Part shown: positions 28,938 through 39,687 of the stretch, piece by piece
Layout of the letters: every line of letters starts with the position of its first letter
How positions within the stretch are numbered: the stretch's first letter is position 1
NCBI RefSeq assembly: GCF_947241705.1
Contig: NC_079266.1
Span: 310,001-374,000 of the forward strand
DNA: 64,000 bases
Source of the DNA: Saccharomyces mikatae IFO 1815
Lineage: Eukaryota > Ascomycota > Saccharomycetes > Saccharomycetales > Saccharomycetaceae
Direction of reading: 5' to 3'
The notes under the pieces: model-generated
Databases searched by the model: none
Told to the model about the DNA's origin: nothing
What the model saw: only the letters and a program-made list of their open reading frames with translations
Program-made: the position numbers and the translations under genes

Positions 28938-31175
28938 TTAATAGAAGCCTCTTGAGTTCTTAGAATTGTAATCATAACCGTTGTAACCGTATGGTACACC
29001 TTGTTGTGCAGCAGCAGCAGCAGCAGCAGCAGCCTGTTGCTGTTGTTGTTGAAATTGATAATATTGTTGAAATTGCATTTGTTGTTGTGGGTTAACAGGT
29101 TGGCCATTTTGCATCTGAGCTTCTGGTTGAGGTTGGCCTTGAGATTGCTGTTGTTGTGATTGTTGTGATTGTTTTTGTTGTGAATCTTCGGCATGTTGAC
29201 CAACAGCTTGGTTTGGACTTTGTTGTTCCTGGCCGTTCTGAGTTTGATAATAATTGTAATTGTTTTTGGGTAATTGATATGGATATTGACCAGCTACACC
29301 ATATTGTGGTTGACCGTATGGGAATGATTGTTGATAGAAGTGAGCATAGTATGGCATGAATGAGCCACCGTATGGTTGCTGCTGTTGAGGTTGGGCGTGA
29401 GCTGTAGCTGGAGAAGCTGTGGCAGCTGCTGCGGTAGTCAAATTAGCGGCAGTGGCAGTGTTACCGGCTGCTTGACCGTAACCTTGTTGGAAATTATACT
29501 GGTTAGTGTTACCGTTTGATTGAGCGTTGTTTTGAGCAATTTGCTGGTATTGTTGACCGTAAGCATATCCCTGAGAATCAAACATACCTGGATAAGAATA
29601 TCCAGGAAACTGGTTCTGGTACATGTAGTACTGTTGGGCAGCCACGTTGTTCCCTTGTTTTTGGCTTTGTGGGCTTTGTTGTGATTGAGGTTGTTGTGAT
29701 TGGGGTTGTGGATGCTGTTGTTGTTGCTGAGCGTATTGTTGTTGTTGAGATAAGTACTGCTGTTGCAATTGATGCTGTTGCTGAGCATATTGTTGTTGTT
29801 GCTGTTGAGAGTAGTAGTTCTGAGACAATTGTTCTTCTTGAGCTTGACCTTGTACAGGCTGTTGTTGCTGTTGTTGTTCTTGTTGTTGGGGTTGTTGAGG
29901 TTGTTGCTGTTGTTGTTGTTGTTGAGGTTGTTGCTGTTGTTGTTGTTGTTGAGGTTGTTGCTGTTGTTGAGGTTGTTGAGGTTGTTGAGGCTGTTGCTGC
30001 TGTTGAGGTTGTTGTTGTTGCTGTTGCTGTTGTTGTGATTGGGAAACAGTGTTAACCTGATCTGCTGAAGGTTCTGAAATAACAGCACTAATTTCAACTC
30101 TTTCTTCGACAACTGCGACTTCTTCTTCTGGAGAAGAAATCTTATCTTGTTCTTGCTCTTGTTCCTCTACGTCACCTTCCTCTTCCCTTTCTTGTTCATT
30201 TTCTTCTGCCTCTTCTTCGACTTCTTCTTCATCCACTTCAGGGGCTCTTTCTTCACTTTCCTCAATTTCCACAACTTCTACCACCTCTTCGATATCTTGT
30301 TCATTACTTTGTTCTCCACTAGTTTCCAACGTTTGGTCATCCTTCTTAATCTCACTTAGTTCTTTCTTCAACTCATCAACGTTTTCAAGAGGAGATTCAG
30401 TCTTTTTAACAGTTTTTGGTTTTGGCGTAGCAATGGCAGCCCATGACATTTTCTTTGGTTGGGAAGCAGAGGTTTTGGAAGTTTTCTTCGAAAGCAAGGA
30501 AGGTTGTTCTGTGTTTTTTTGTTCTTCCTTGGTACTTTGTTCTTGTTCTTGTTGCTGTTCTTCTAATTGTTCCTTTTCTTGAATTTTTTCTTGCTCTTGC
30601 TCTTGTTCTTCTAATCCTTCATCATAATCATCATTATTATTGGAATCTTGAGGAACGTCTTGTTTAGTATCTACGGAAACGGCTGCTGCCCACGATGTAG
30701 TATTTGAAACGGGCTTAGATGGAATATGCTTTCCCTTGTCTATGTTGACATGTTTTCCAGTTGTATGAGCTCGTGGTGTTTGTACCTTCTTCTTATTTCT
30801 GCCTTGAGTATAGTTGTTATTGGTGTTATGCTTTGTAGAAGTAAAAGAATTGCTATTATTAGAACTCTTGTATGTAATATCGTCTTCAGGGTTTGGCAAA
30901 TGTTGCTGAGGAACATATGAGTGTTGTTGTTCCTTCTTTTCATATTTTTCCTTCTTAGCAGGCTTCTTTACTTCATCCCATTTTGTCACTGCGCCGGAAG
31001 TAATTTTATCAATTATAGTTTCCAAATCATCATATTCTTGAACTATATCAATTAAATCATCACTCGTCCAGTCAGGGAACAATTCTGTAAGCGTGTCTAT
31101 TTTGGACTTTAGCGCAGGATTCAGTTTTTTACTACTATGACTATTATGATTTGACTTCCTAAATTGTGTAGACAT
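28938..31175 (-). CDS. DEF1: RNA polymerase II degradation factor Def1
   Basis: 745 residues. A CUE-like ubiquitin-binding domain lies near 22-65 ([20 protein letters not shown]). A Lys/Glu-rich middle follows with a stretch of Glu repeats. The C-terminal half is extremely Gln-rich with runs up to about 10 Gln and an Ala run near the end. In yeast, Def1 recruits Elongin-Cullin ligase to stalled Pol II after DNA damage. Proteasomal trimming of the Gln-rich C-terminus lets it enter the nucleus. It is 7 residues longer than I recall for S. cerevisiae (738), a natural outcome of CAA/CAG slippage. The long frames on the opposite strand over this repeat are mirror artefacts. Confidence 0.97.
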   Translation of the reverse strand: MSTQFRKSNHNSHSSKKLNPALKSKIDTLTELFPDWTSDDLIDIVQEYDDLETIIDKITSGAVTKWDEVKKPAKKEKYEKKEQQHSYVPQQHLPNPEDDITYKSSNNSNSFTSTKHNTNNNYTQGRNKKKVQTPRAHTTGKHVNIDKGKHIPSKPVSNTTSWAAAVSVDTKQDVPQDSNNNDDYDEGLEEQEQEQEKIQEKEQLEEQQQEQEQSTKEEQKNTEQPSLLSKKTSKTSASQPKKMSWAAIATPKPKTVKKTESPLENVDELKKELSEIKKDDQTLETSGEQSNEQDIEEVVEVVEIEESEERAPEVDEEEVEEEAEENEQEREEEGDVEEQEQEQDKISSPEEEVAVVEERVEISAVISEPSADQVNTVSQSQQQQQQQQQPQQQQQPQQPQQPQQQQQPQQQQQQQQPQQQQQQQQPQQPQQQEQQQQQQPVQGQAQEEQLSQNYYSQQQQQQYAQQQHQLQQQYLSQQQQYAQQQQQHPQPQSQQPQSQQSPQSQKQGNNVAAQQYYMYQNQFPGYSYPGMFDSQGYAYGQQYQQIAQNNAQSNGNTNQYNFQQGYGQAAGNTATAANLTTAAAATASPATAHAQPQQQQPYGGSFMPYYAHFYQQSFPYGQPQYGVAGQYPYQLPKNNYNYYQTQNGQEQQSPNQAVGQHAEDSQQKQSQQSQQQQSQGQPQPEAQMQNGQPVNPQQQMQFQQYYQFQQQQQQAAAAAAAAAQQGVPYGYNGYDYNSKNSRGFY
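29009..29052 (-). repeat. GCT/CAA-type triplet repeat at DEF1 C-terminus
   Basis: On the minus strand a CAA run encoding Gln is followed by about eight GCT codons giving poly-Ala. The adjacent runs share the GCTG/CAGC phase, so one could have arisen from the other by frame-neutral slippage. Confidence 0.75.
29850..30045 (-). repeat. CAA/CAG repeat encoding polyglutamine in DEF1
   Basis: About 195 bases of CAA, CAG and CCT triplets encode Gln runs spaced by single Pro residues (QQPQQPQQ pattern). The near-regular spacing suggests local duplications of a Q-P unit. Confidence 0.9.
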
Positions 31176-31617
31176 TATATATATATGATGATGTAGATTA
31201 TATTGAGAAAACGACCAAACAAAAATAAATATGTAAGTACTTTGAGATGGTAATTTTTTGGGGTAATTGGTAAGAGTTTCTTCTTTTAGATCTAAAGGAT
31301 CGAAAGAGTATAGAGAGAAAAAATAATATAAGATAACTGTAAATATGTTCTAAAGTTAGGAAAAGGAGTGGAACGTTTATATTGGAGAGAACGAAAATTT
31401 TTCCTTTTCCTGCCACTGTTTTTTGCCACCATTTTCCCGTTATTTATTTGGCGAGTGCTCACCTCCGACGGTATCATGTAAGACGGATTTCCTAAAAAGG
31501 TAAAAAATTGAATCAAATCTAATAATAAGTAGATATTACTATACATTGATAGAAATCGATATTGTTTATACTACTATTTACAGGGTAAGCATGGCACATT
31601 CCGTATCTAAATGGGGT
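31176..31617. other. DEF1 promoter and MDM35 3' region
   Basis: About 440 AT-rich bases. No gene or clear site seen apart from a TATATATA stretch near the DEF1 start. Confidence 0.5.
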
Positions 31618-31923
<306 letters not shown>

Positions 31924-32095
31924 TTAAGTATTTTTATGACCTACTTCTGGTATATCTGATACGCTCGCTGTAGACTTCTGATTGTTCATGCTCCCAATCC
32001 AAGTTCAACTCTCCTATAATAGAGAAAAATACAATAGTTTGGTTACCCTGCCAGTGAATTTCTTCTTTATTAAAGCGCATATATACCTATTTAAC

Positions 32096-32974
32096 TTACC
32101 TGGTGGTCGAAAAATGGATGATGGTTCCGGGCTTAGGCACCTCTTTCGTACTCTCTTCTTCATCAGATCCATCGTTGTCGTTCTCCGCTCGCCCCTTCAT
32201 TTCGGGTCCCTGTTTTAGAGGCGAGCTCTCTATATTATTACTGTTCTCATCGTCGTTACTACCGTCGTTGTTGATATGATCTTCATGGGGCACTTGCTTC
32301 CGCATTTTATTGGGAACGATCGGAGACGGCACCATGCTAGAACTAGACCCGTATTGCTGCTGTAAAAGCAAAGAGATTTTCCTCTTGCGACTTTGTCTCT
32401 GTATTGTGCTTTCGTCCTGCTCATTATCAGCTTCCTCATTATCCTCTCCGGTAAGACCTTTCTGGTCTCCTGAAGAAAGCACCTCACCACCAGTGTCCTC
32501 GTCGCTAGAGTCTGGAAGTTTCAATATCTGTCCCGTCGATGTTATGTTTGCTGTGTGAAAATCGTCTGTATTTTCTTGAGTGAGCATAGAATGTGGGTTC
32601 TGAGTAATACCTACCACTGAATCCAGCTCGCCAGGATTATCACAGGCTGCTTGAGTCTCCCCACTCAACTTTTCGGCGGATGTAGGAAGTATACCACCAT
32701 TATTGACCATCTTCCCCTGACCAAGGGCGGTTTTCTCCGCAACAGCAGCGTTGGCCTGTAAATTAACCAGCCCAGTTTCTTGGAACATGGTCCCCAGCCA
32801 TTCGGTACTATCCATGATCCGCTCACATATTTCTGAATATGTGGCCACGTGCGGAATGATATCCTGAGTAATCTTATGAAAGCAGAAACTCAAGTTGGAG
32901 TCTATCTTCTGCAGGTTGACCGTTATCTCTTGGTCAAGTTTTTCCAGCGTCTCTTCTTTGCTCACGGAATCCAT
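32096..32974 (-). CDS. ASK1: DASH/Dam1 complex subunit Ask1
   Basis: 292 residues. The conserved Ask1 domain is in the first ~75 residues ([24 protein letters not shown]). The rest is acidic and disordered with several SP and TP sites (for example [17 protein letters not shown]) that fit phosphorylation by Cdk1. DASH forms rings on microtubules and couples kinetochores to spindle ends. The gene shares a divergent promoter with SFK1. CSE4 in this window acts in the same process at the other end of the kinetochore. Confidence 0.96.
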   Translation of the reverse strand: MDSVSKEETLEKLDQEITVNLQKIDSNLSFCFHKITQDIIPHVATYSEICERIMDSTEWLGTMFQETGLVNLQANAAVAEKTALGQGKMVNNGGILPTSAEKLSGETQAACDNPGELDSVVGITQNPHSMLTQENTDDFHTANITSTGQILKLPDSSDEDTGGEVLSSGDQKGLTGEDNEEADNEQDESTIQRQSRKRKISLLLQQQYGSSSSMVPSPIVPNKMRKQVPHEDHINNDGSNDDENSNNIESSPLKQGPEMKGRAENDNDGSDEEESTKEVPKPGTIIHFSTTR

Positions 32975-33702
32975 CCTCTATATTGACACTTTCTTGTGTT
33001 TCCTTATCCACATATCCACCAGCCTGCCTTAATTCCACACCCAAATCGTACATTATCCATGTTTTTGTTGATAGCTCAATTCACCCAAACAAACCAAAAA
33101 ATAGAGAAAAACGGAAAAAACCCCGCTATAAGGTTACCCGCGCGGTTCTAACGCATATAACCGGACTAATTACTAATCAAGTAAGGGCCTCCGTTTCCCT
33201 ATGACGCACCGGATATATCGCACTGGCATAATAACATTCATAAAGATATCCCAGGAATGAGAAATAAGATTTCGGATCATCTACAAGACTAACGGTATAA
33301 CAATGCAGACTATACCCAATTCCGGGAACTGTCCACGGCTGCTCAAAACGAAGATCTTCTGCTCCCTTTGCGGCGTAAGACTTTCTTCAAAAGTAAGATC
33401 CGCGGCAGTAAACTAAATGCATGAAAAAAAAAACCTGGAAAAACAGCAACCTTTTTCAGGATGAGAGAGATTTGCCATCTGGGCGAAGGAAAATGTAGTT
33501 GAATTTTTCACTCCTTCTTAGGGGCATGCAATTTATAAATATAATTATTTCCTGAAGTTAGGATTTACAGACTTCACAATGGACGACTTAAAACTTAAAT
33601 AATAAGACACGATTTTTGCGGGATTTTTTTTAGAGACTTTTGACGTTTATAGTAAAAAGTTCTGTTAGATAGTAAAACACATAGAAGGTACAAGCATACA
33701 GT
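32975..33702. other. Divergent promoter region ASK1/SFK1
   Basis: About 730 bases. A Reb1 site lies at 33134-33140 within a CG-rich patch. Minor frames here have no features. Long A run at 33425. Confidence 0.6.
33134..33140 (+). promoter_or_regulatory. Reb1 site in ASK1/SFK1 promoter
   Basis: TTACCCG followed by CGCGG, 160 bp upstream of the ASK1 start. Likely opens the divergent promoter. Confidence 0.65.
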
Positions 33703-34764
33703 ATGCTAGAATTCAAAAGTCCAGGTAACTGGATGTTCATAGTACCCTGGATTGCCTTCATCCCATGGTATGGTATGCTGATAGCCATGCTTATTTGCTG
33801 GGCTAGTCAAGGGCATCCCATATACTGGTTCATGCACGCAAAGCAGTTTCCTTTATACATTTCAGATATAGGTGCTACTAACTTAAGGCCACTGTTCATA
33901 TCGTGTGCAGGATGGCAGGGTTTAGGCTATGTAATTACTATTGCGCTTGAGTTTTTTCAAAGATCCGGCTACTTACCTTTCCAATTGAAGAAGAAAGACC
34001 CTTCCATCTCTGATTCTACCTCCTATGCTGAAAAATTGCATAGTGGTAAATATTTAATGCCTCCATACTACACGAAAGATGAACGTAACCTGATTTTTGC
34101 TGCGTTTGTTCTTGGCGGTATTGGTGAACTAGCCCTTTTATTCTGTTCCATCTTCTCGACTGCCCTGTACCATCATGTTCACATTGCAATGGTCTCTGTC
34201 TTTGTCGTTTTTATGTTCCTATCCACCTGCTGCTTGATTGCGGAATATTTTCTTATGGGAAGGCATTATGCCTCAGTTCACCCCTTGGCCAGTCCTCACT
34301 TCAATCCTCAATCCTCAGAAAAAAGCTTCAATCAAAGCTATAGTACTGTAGATGACCTACCTTGGTATAAATGGGAAGGCCACGTCTGGAACAAATTCAC
34401 CATCAGCGCGAGTCTAAAAGTCATATGGTTAACTCTAGCGGTTGTTTGGGCCATTTGTTTCGGTGCCATCAATGATAGTTCCAAGAGTGCATGTTTCGAA
34501 TGGTTGCTGGCATTTTGGTTCGGTGTCATATTTATGATTCTTTCTGCAGATTTCTATTTAGGTGGAAGATACAGAAAGTCTCGCTACTTCAATCGTGTAG
34601 AATCATTTTCTGGTTATTACAAGTATGACAAGGCACTGGGCCTCTACCGTAGTGAAGAGGGTTTACCTTCAGACAATATCGCCGATGTCATAACGGCGGA
34701 AATAGCATCTTCAGATAATTACCATAATGCCTCTTCCAATGAATCGCTCCAAGTAGTAGTATAA
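33703..34764 (+). CDS. SFK1: Plasma-membrane protein Sfk1 (Frag1/DRAM/Sfk1 family)
   Basis: 353 residues with about six membrane helices (near 10-32, 60-85, 125-148, 155-180, 228-250 and 258-278) and a cytosolic tail. The family includes mammalian DRAM and TMEM150 proteins. Sfk1 helps place the phosphatidylinositol 4-kinase Stt4 at the plasma membrane and affects phospholipid asymmetry. The first helix lies close to the N-terminus (WMFIVPWIAFIPWYGML), as in the family. Confidence 0.96.
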   Translation: MLEFKSPGNWMFIVPWIAFIPWYGMLIAMLICWASQGHPIYWFMHAKQFPLYISDIGATNLRPLFISCAGWQGLGYVITIALEFFQRSGYLPFQLKKKDPSISDSTSYAEKLHSGKYLMPPYYTKDERNLIFAAFVLGGIGELALLFCSIFSTALYHHVHIAMVSVFVVFMFLSTCCLIAEYFLMGRHYASVHPLASPHFNPQSSEKSFNQSYSTVDDLPWYKWEGHVWNKFTISASLKVIWLTLAVVWAICFGAINDSSKSACFEWLLAFWFGVIFMILSADFYLGGRYRKSRYFNRVESFSGYYKYDKALGLYRSEEGLPSDNIADVITAEIASSDNYHNASSNESLQVVV

Positions 34765-35239
34765 TCTTAATTTATACTGGGCTTCATTTAGGGAGTAACC
34801 TCCTATCTGCAAGCTATATATATACATTTTTCCATGCATACCTTAATTAGACTGCATGGGAAATGTCATCATTACTCCCATAATTACCCCTTTGTCCGTC
34901 ACTGATATAATTAATTTCTAATTCTATGCCTTTCATTTTTCATATCTTAGTATTAGGTTTCCTCTTCCCAAAGCTTTTCTTCTTGTTGCCTTTTTAAAGC
35001 ACATTTCGCCGTTATCCACCCGGTTATTGGCAATTAGGTCAATGGCTAGAAATAATAAGGAGCTTAAGATCGGTGGTTTCACTTCGCCCTTTTTACAACA
35101 ATAAGAAATAAATATAAAACTAAAAACTAAAAACTAAAAACTAAAAACTAAAAACTAAAAACTAAAAAAAAAAAATGATGAGAAAATAACAGAAACAGCG
35201 TTAATGTGTATTGAAGTAGGTGGATGCACTAGTGCAATA
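34765..35239. other. Convergent intergenic region SFK1/YKL050C
   Basis: Shared 3' region containing the 7-bp tandem repeat at 35120-35168 followed by an A-tract. No gene. Confidence 0.55.
35120..35168 (+). repeat. Tandem CTAAAAA repeat, seven units
   Basis: Seven head-to-tail copies of CTAAAAA run from 35120 to 35168 and pass into a pure A-tract. All copies are identical, so the array is young or actively homogenised by slippage. It sits 70 bp past the YKL050C stop, on the 3' side of both neighbours. Confidence 0.95.
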
Positions 35240-37999
35240 TTAGATAATCTCTTTGAAAAAACTTTCTTTAGGAGAGGTATGGGAATCATTGGAGTCGCGA
35301 ACTCTTATGTCTGATTCGTCTTGATCATCCGTAACTTCATTACTGTAATCATTTTCCACTGAACCCTGAGAAAATCCACTGAAGGATCGACGACCTCTGT
35401 CGTTACGATGTGTCAGTTCATCATCCTTTTCTAACCCCATTGAGTCTACCGTAGGCTCACTCTTCATCGTTACAGATTCTGTTTTAGATGGTTTTTGTTT
35501 ATTACCGTTTTTACTGAACAAAAATTGCTCTATTGTTATGTTTCCTGGAGTGCATTCGGCTGGCCTTGATAAATTATCCTTCTTGATTAAGACGGAACCT
35601 TCAGTGGTACCATCAGCTCTTTCATGGACTTTATCTGGCTTCGCTACACTTTCAGATAAATCAATTTCCTTATTAAACTTTGAAGTTTCAGGTCTTTCAT
35701 CCAGAACACCGCTAACACCAGTAACTGACCTGGCACTGGCAGAACTATCTACATCTTTCCCGGTATTGAATGTAGAGAGGAACCGACTTTTGAAGGCAGC
35801 TTGTGGAGAGGTGCTTTCCCTTTCGCGGGCCATTTTTTGATTAGTGGCCGCTGCGTTCATCATATCATCTTGACAAATACCTGAATCACTCCCTAGCCCT
35901 TTGGTGCTGTCCATAGACCTAAGACCTGTTTCGCTTTCCTTTCTGAGTTTCCTTTCATACTCATGTGACTCAATACTCCTGATTATAGCCATTTCATCCA
36001 CTTGCAATTGCCTCAACATGCACTCTTCGGTAGCTAGCTCTGCTTCTTTTATTGCCTTTCCTGCAGAAATAATCAGCGGGTCATTCATAGTAACGTCTAA
36101 AAAGGGCTCTCCACTACTAATTTTCTGACCATGTTTAGCTGATAAAGCTCCATCAACGTTACTATTTTCTTTTAGGTCATGGATTGCAGTTCTGTGCCCA
36201 GCGATTGAAGCTTTGAGCATTTTCAGTTCCGCCTGTATCCTATTGCGCTCATCCAACAATTCTTCATATCCTTTCTTGAAAATTCTCAACTTTTTGGGAC
36301 GCGATTTAACTACCTTATTGTGTTCAATTTTCGACTCCCTGAGGTCTCTTTCACATGTATCATTCCAATCTTTCAATTCATCATCTTCTTTTGACAGATT
36401 TTTGGACAACAATTCTTGCAGTTCATACCTCAAATTTTCACGATTTTGTTTGGTGTTTTGAAGTTCTCTCTCCTTCTGCTGTACTTTGATGTCCATATTA
36501 TGTGCCATCGAATCATAGTTTCTCCTCCCCTGAGCCCTCTCATCAGCTTTTTCCTGTTGTTCTTTTGATTCCATAGCCAACAGTAGTTGTCTGTCATTCT
36601 GCTCTTTTGTGCGTTCCATGAAGTTCCAATTCTCATATTCCTGATCAAGAGTTCTTGACCTTCTCTCAATACTTTTGTCAACGTCACGTTGTCTGCTAGC
36701 TCTTTCATCAATTTCATTGATGACTGGCGATATCAAGTTTTTGGCTACAACATTGACTTCTTCTGGAGTGATCCACAAACCTCCGCCCAAGTATATTTTT
36801 TTTTTTTGCTCTTGGTTAGTAGAATAGTGCTCTAAAGCGATCTTAACAGCGATCTTATTGTAAGCTGAGTTACCAAAAAGAATCCTATAGGTGTCACCCG
36901 AGTCAATATCCTGCAATTTTTTGTCTGCAAGCTTCTGAGCTTGATGTAATACCACTGGAGATGATACCTGCTGCACGTACATATTCCTTAGTACTTCTCT
37001 TGAGGCAAAATCCGGATCTGCCAATGCCTTTGGATCAAGATTTTTCACTGCATCAGCCGCACTCTTTGCGTACATATATTGACGATCATTTAGCCTTTGT
37101 CTTTCATTACCAGTTTGAGACTCTACAAATTGCTCAGCAGAACATTCAAGCTTTTCCAAAGTTCCTTTCTTAAAAACCTCTTTGTTAGCTTTCGATGCAC
37201 CACTCTCGCCACCGGTTTGTAGTCCATTTTTGAAATTTACCTTTTTTGGATATAACCTATTATTGATTCTACTGATTGCTTTTCTCTCTGCTCCATCTAA
37301 TACATTAGATAAGTCCAGGGATTTGAAACCTGCGGGGTGCTGTGGATTAACAATGTTAGCATCAAACTCATTTCCAATAGGAGAACCCAAAGGCTTGTTT
37401 TTTTTAAGGCTAGAACCACCAGAGGCGCCATTGGTGGAATCATCTAATGGAAAATTGTGAGATAGCGCTTTTTGTGCAGCTAACCTTGTTAAAACGTCTC
37501 GCTTTCCTTTGAGACCCAAATTGACTATCATGGGCACATCTTCAGGTGGCGTTAATGGTATCTTCGAAAAGGTTATCTTAAACGCCTCATTTTGAGCCTT
37601 CTGTTCAATTGTTGACTCGACAGAGTCATTGGGTAAGCCTTTGATTTTTCTACTGGCCAAGCGGGCTGCTAGGTCTGCTGAATCACTACCAGAATCTCCT
37701 AAGCCAAGTGTTCGATGATTAGCAGGAGTATTTAAAATGCCATACTTTTGTTTTGCATGGAATATGGCCTCTTTACTTAAAGGTTGTCCACAGTCCTGGT
37801 AAGTAGAATATATGCTCTTCAGTTGGTGCACATCATCTGAAATTGAGCGAGGTGTTTCCGGAGCCACGCGATGCATTTCAGATGAATGCAACGGCTTCTG
37901 CAAAGTGGATACTCTAACCGTCTTTCTCTCTGTAGTATGTTCAGAGGTGGTTTGGACAGATTCTACATTTGCAGTATGTAACGAAGATATTAGTGACAT
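35240..37999 (-). CDS. YKL050C: Eis1-like coiled-coil protein YKL050C
   Basis: 919 residues from ATG at 37999. The frame stays open one codon further only with GTG. The middle (about 480-620) is long coiled coil rich in Glu, Arg and Gln. The flanks are disordered, with conserved motifs such as [13 protein letters not shown] and the C-terminal [18 protein letters not shown]. It is the paralog of EIS1, an eisosome component, left from whole-genome duplication. In S. cerevisiae its own role is not settled, and it has been reported as a target of SCF-Cdc4. It is among the most diverged proteins of the window relative to S288C. Confidence 0.9.
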   Translation of the reverse strand: MSLISSLHTANVESVQTTSEHTTERKTVRVSTLQKPLHSSEMHRVAPETPRSISDDVHQLKSIYSTYQDCGQPLSKEAIFHAKQKYGILNTPANHRTLGLGDSGSDSADLAARLASRKIKGLPNDSVESTIEQKAQNEAFKITFSKIPLTPPEDVPMIVNLGLKGKRDVLTRLAAQKALSHNFPLDDSTNGASGGSSLKKNKPLGSPIGNEFDANIVNPQHPAGFKSLDLSNVLDGAERKAISRINNRLYPKKVNFKNGLQTGGESGASKANKEVFKKGTLEKLECSAEQFVESQTGNERQRLNDRQYMYAKSAADAVKNLDPKALADPDFASREVLRNMYVQQVSSPVVLHQAQKLADKKLQDIDSGDTYRILFGNSAYNKIAVKIALEHYSTNQEQKKKIYLGGGLWITPEEVNVVAKNLISPVINEIDERASRQRDVDKSIERRSRTLDQEYENWNFMERTKEQNDRQLLLAMESKEQQEKADERAQGRRNYDSMAHNMDIKVQQKERELQNTKQNRENLRYELQELLSKNLSKEDDELKDWNDTCERDLRESKIEHNKVVKSRPKKLRIFKKGYEELLDERNRIQAELKMLKASIAGHRTAIHDLKENSNVDGALSAKHGQKISSGEPFLDVTMNDPLIISAGKAIKEAELATEECMLRQLQVDEMAIIRSIESHEYERKLRKESETGLRSMDSTKGLGSDSGICQDDMMNAAATNQKMARERESTSPQAAFKSRFLSTFNTGKDVDSSASARSVTGVSGVLDERPETSKFNKEIDLSESVAKPDKVHERADGTTEGSVLIKKDNLSRPAECTPGNITIEQFLFSKNGNKQKPSKTESVTMKSEPTVDSMGLEKDDELTHRNDRGRRSFSGFSQGSVENDYSNEVTDDQDESDIRVRDSNDSHTSPKESFFKEII

Positions 38000-38550
38000 C
38001 ACGGTATTTGCAATTAGTAATAGATATATATTGTCAGTTACACCCTAAAACACCCGAAACTTAGTCTTTCGTGGTCTGTTTTATTATAAAGATTATGGAA
38101 GGGGAAAAGAAATTTCTATGAGGGTTTCCACAAGTTAAATACCAGCATTGATCCCATTTTTTCCCATCATATATATTCTGTAAAGGCATCCCTTATTGAC
38201 TTGAAAAAAGATATCCTTTACCCTTATCCTTTGATCTGGAACCTCATCGCGAAATATAGGGGACTACTAAAAACATCTCACGAAGTCCCCACAAATGAAA
38301 GTAGAAAAACAACAACAGAGATTACGTGTCAAACAGAAATTAATAACGTTATGATTTTATAACCTTATTTAAAGTATTAAAAGTACCTTACTCTAATATA
38401 AATCATGAATAAGGGTGGTCGGTTCCCACCCCAGAAAAGTCGCAAAAGTCTCCACGTTGAACACCAAAGTTTGTAATTCAAACTCCCACGCACACCAAAA
38501 TACAGAAAATAGAGTGTGACATAGTTTAGAAAACTGGTGAATAAAAATCC
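38000..38550. other. YKL050C promoter and CSE4 3' region
   Basis: About 550 AT-rich bases. A small hairpin GGGTGG/CCACCC (38413-38418 with 38426-38431) lies in it. No gene. Confidence 0.5.
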
Positions 38551-39240
38551 TTAAATGAATTGTCCTCTGATTCTCCTTGCTAGTTGCATGTCCTTCTTCA
38601 TTATAGTTATCCTTTTCGCGTGCAATGCCAAAAGGTTGGTATGCTCCAATAGACCCACCAAATAGGCTTCACTTGCTTCTTGTAGTGCCATGATCGCCAT
38701 TGACTGCCAGCGTAAATCTTGATCCTTAGTCGTGAACTCATCCGTAACTTCTTTTACAAGCCTTGCAAAAGGAATTTTGGAAATCAATAAATCCGTGGAA
38801 CGTTGGTACTTTCGAATTTCGTATAGAGCTAATTCACTTGGACTGTACTTCTTTTCAATACGCTTTAAGCCCTGTTTCCTTTGCTTTTCTCTTCTTTTCT
38901 GTCTAACGTATCTGTCCAAGGCATACGAATGTGTTCGCGCGGACGTTGATACTTCAGTAGCCACTTCAGTTTCTTCTTCGTTCTCAGTTTCTATCTCCAA
39001 ATCATCTGCTTGGCCATCATAGTCAGTTTCAAAATCTACGTCATCCTTTGGGTTCTCATATCGTCTCCTTTCTTCTCTTCTTGGAAATAGATTCTTTCTT
39101 GCTCTTGTCCTTTGCAATAATGATAATGCACGATCGTTAATGGATTGTTGCTCTCCAACAAGTCTGTTGACATTGCTGAGTGATCTTCCACTTGAATCAC
39201 TTTGAATAGCAGAATTAGCCCATTGCTGTTTGCTTGACAT
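38551..39240 (-). CDS. CSE4: Centromeric histone H3 variant (CENP-A)
   Basis: 229 residues as in S. cerevisiae. The C-terminal ~95 residues are an H3 fold (from [20 protein letters not shown]-like start to RRIRGQFI), including the longer loop 1 typical of CENP-A. The long N-tail holds the essential END region near residues 28-60 ([20 protein letters not shown]) that binds kinetochore proteins, then an acidic stretch and a basic segment [14 protein letters not shown]. The fold is nearly invariant from S288C, while the tail has many changes. This is the known pattern of rapid tail evolution. One Cse4 nucleosome marks each point centromere. Confidence 0.98.
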   Translation of the reverse strand: MSSKQQWANSAIQSDSSGRSLSNVNRLVGEQQSINDRALSLLQRTRARKNLFPRREERRRYENPKDDVDFETDYDGQADDLEIETENEEETEVATEVSTSARTHSYALDRYVRQKRREKQRKQGLKRIEKKYSPSELALYEIRKYQRSTDLLISKIPFARLVKEVTDEFTTKDQDLRWQSMAIMALQEASEAYLVGLLEHTNLLALHAKRITIMKKDMQLARRIRGQFI

Positions 39241-39687
39241 GATTACGCTACTGGTGCCCTACTTTAATCTGCGGTTTATTGATTATCTGAAGCAACACAC
39301 GCGCTTTCATCATCAACTTTAGAAGGCAATCTCCAAAACTAGATAGATCGATAGTTATATTTTTCTTTTGTTTACAATTTACTTCCCGCCACTTCGCGAC
39401 GCAGAGAGATTGAGAAGTAATTCTTCAAACTTCTCGCAAAGTAGAATTTTTCAACATGAGACTAACACCCTTTGTTGCCATCTTCAATGGCCATTCATTC
39501 ATAACTTGTGAATATTATTTTTACTATTACTACAAATGCAATTTTACTTAATTTGCGTGTCCTATACACAGATTTATATATGTATGTATACTACCTGTAT
39601 CTTGGTATATTACTTTGAGAGTATTTAACAGAAATAGGTATCAGCTAATCCAGTCCGCCAAGCATCATTCAGTAGACCCATCTATTC
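39241..39687. other. CSE4 promoter and ELM1 3' region
   Basis: About 450 bases. CG-containing words (ACACGCGC, CTTCGCGACG) lie near the CSE4 start but no full MCB. No gene. Confidence 0.5.

Noticed and set aside
29438-30112. Long Leu/Val-rich and Asn-rich open frames on both strands over the DEF1 repeat
   Set aside because: They are frame shadows of CAA/CAG triplet repeats, with no start context or domain. DEF1 explains the DNA.
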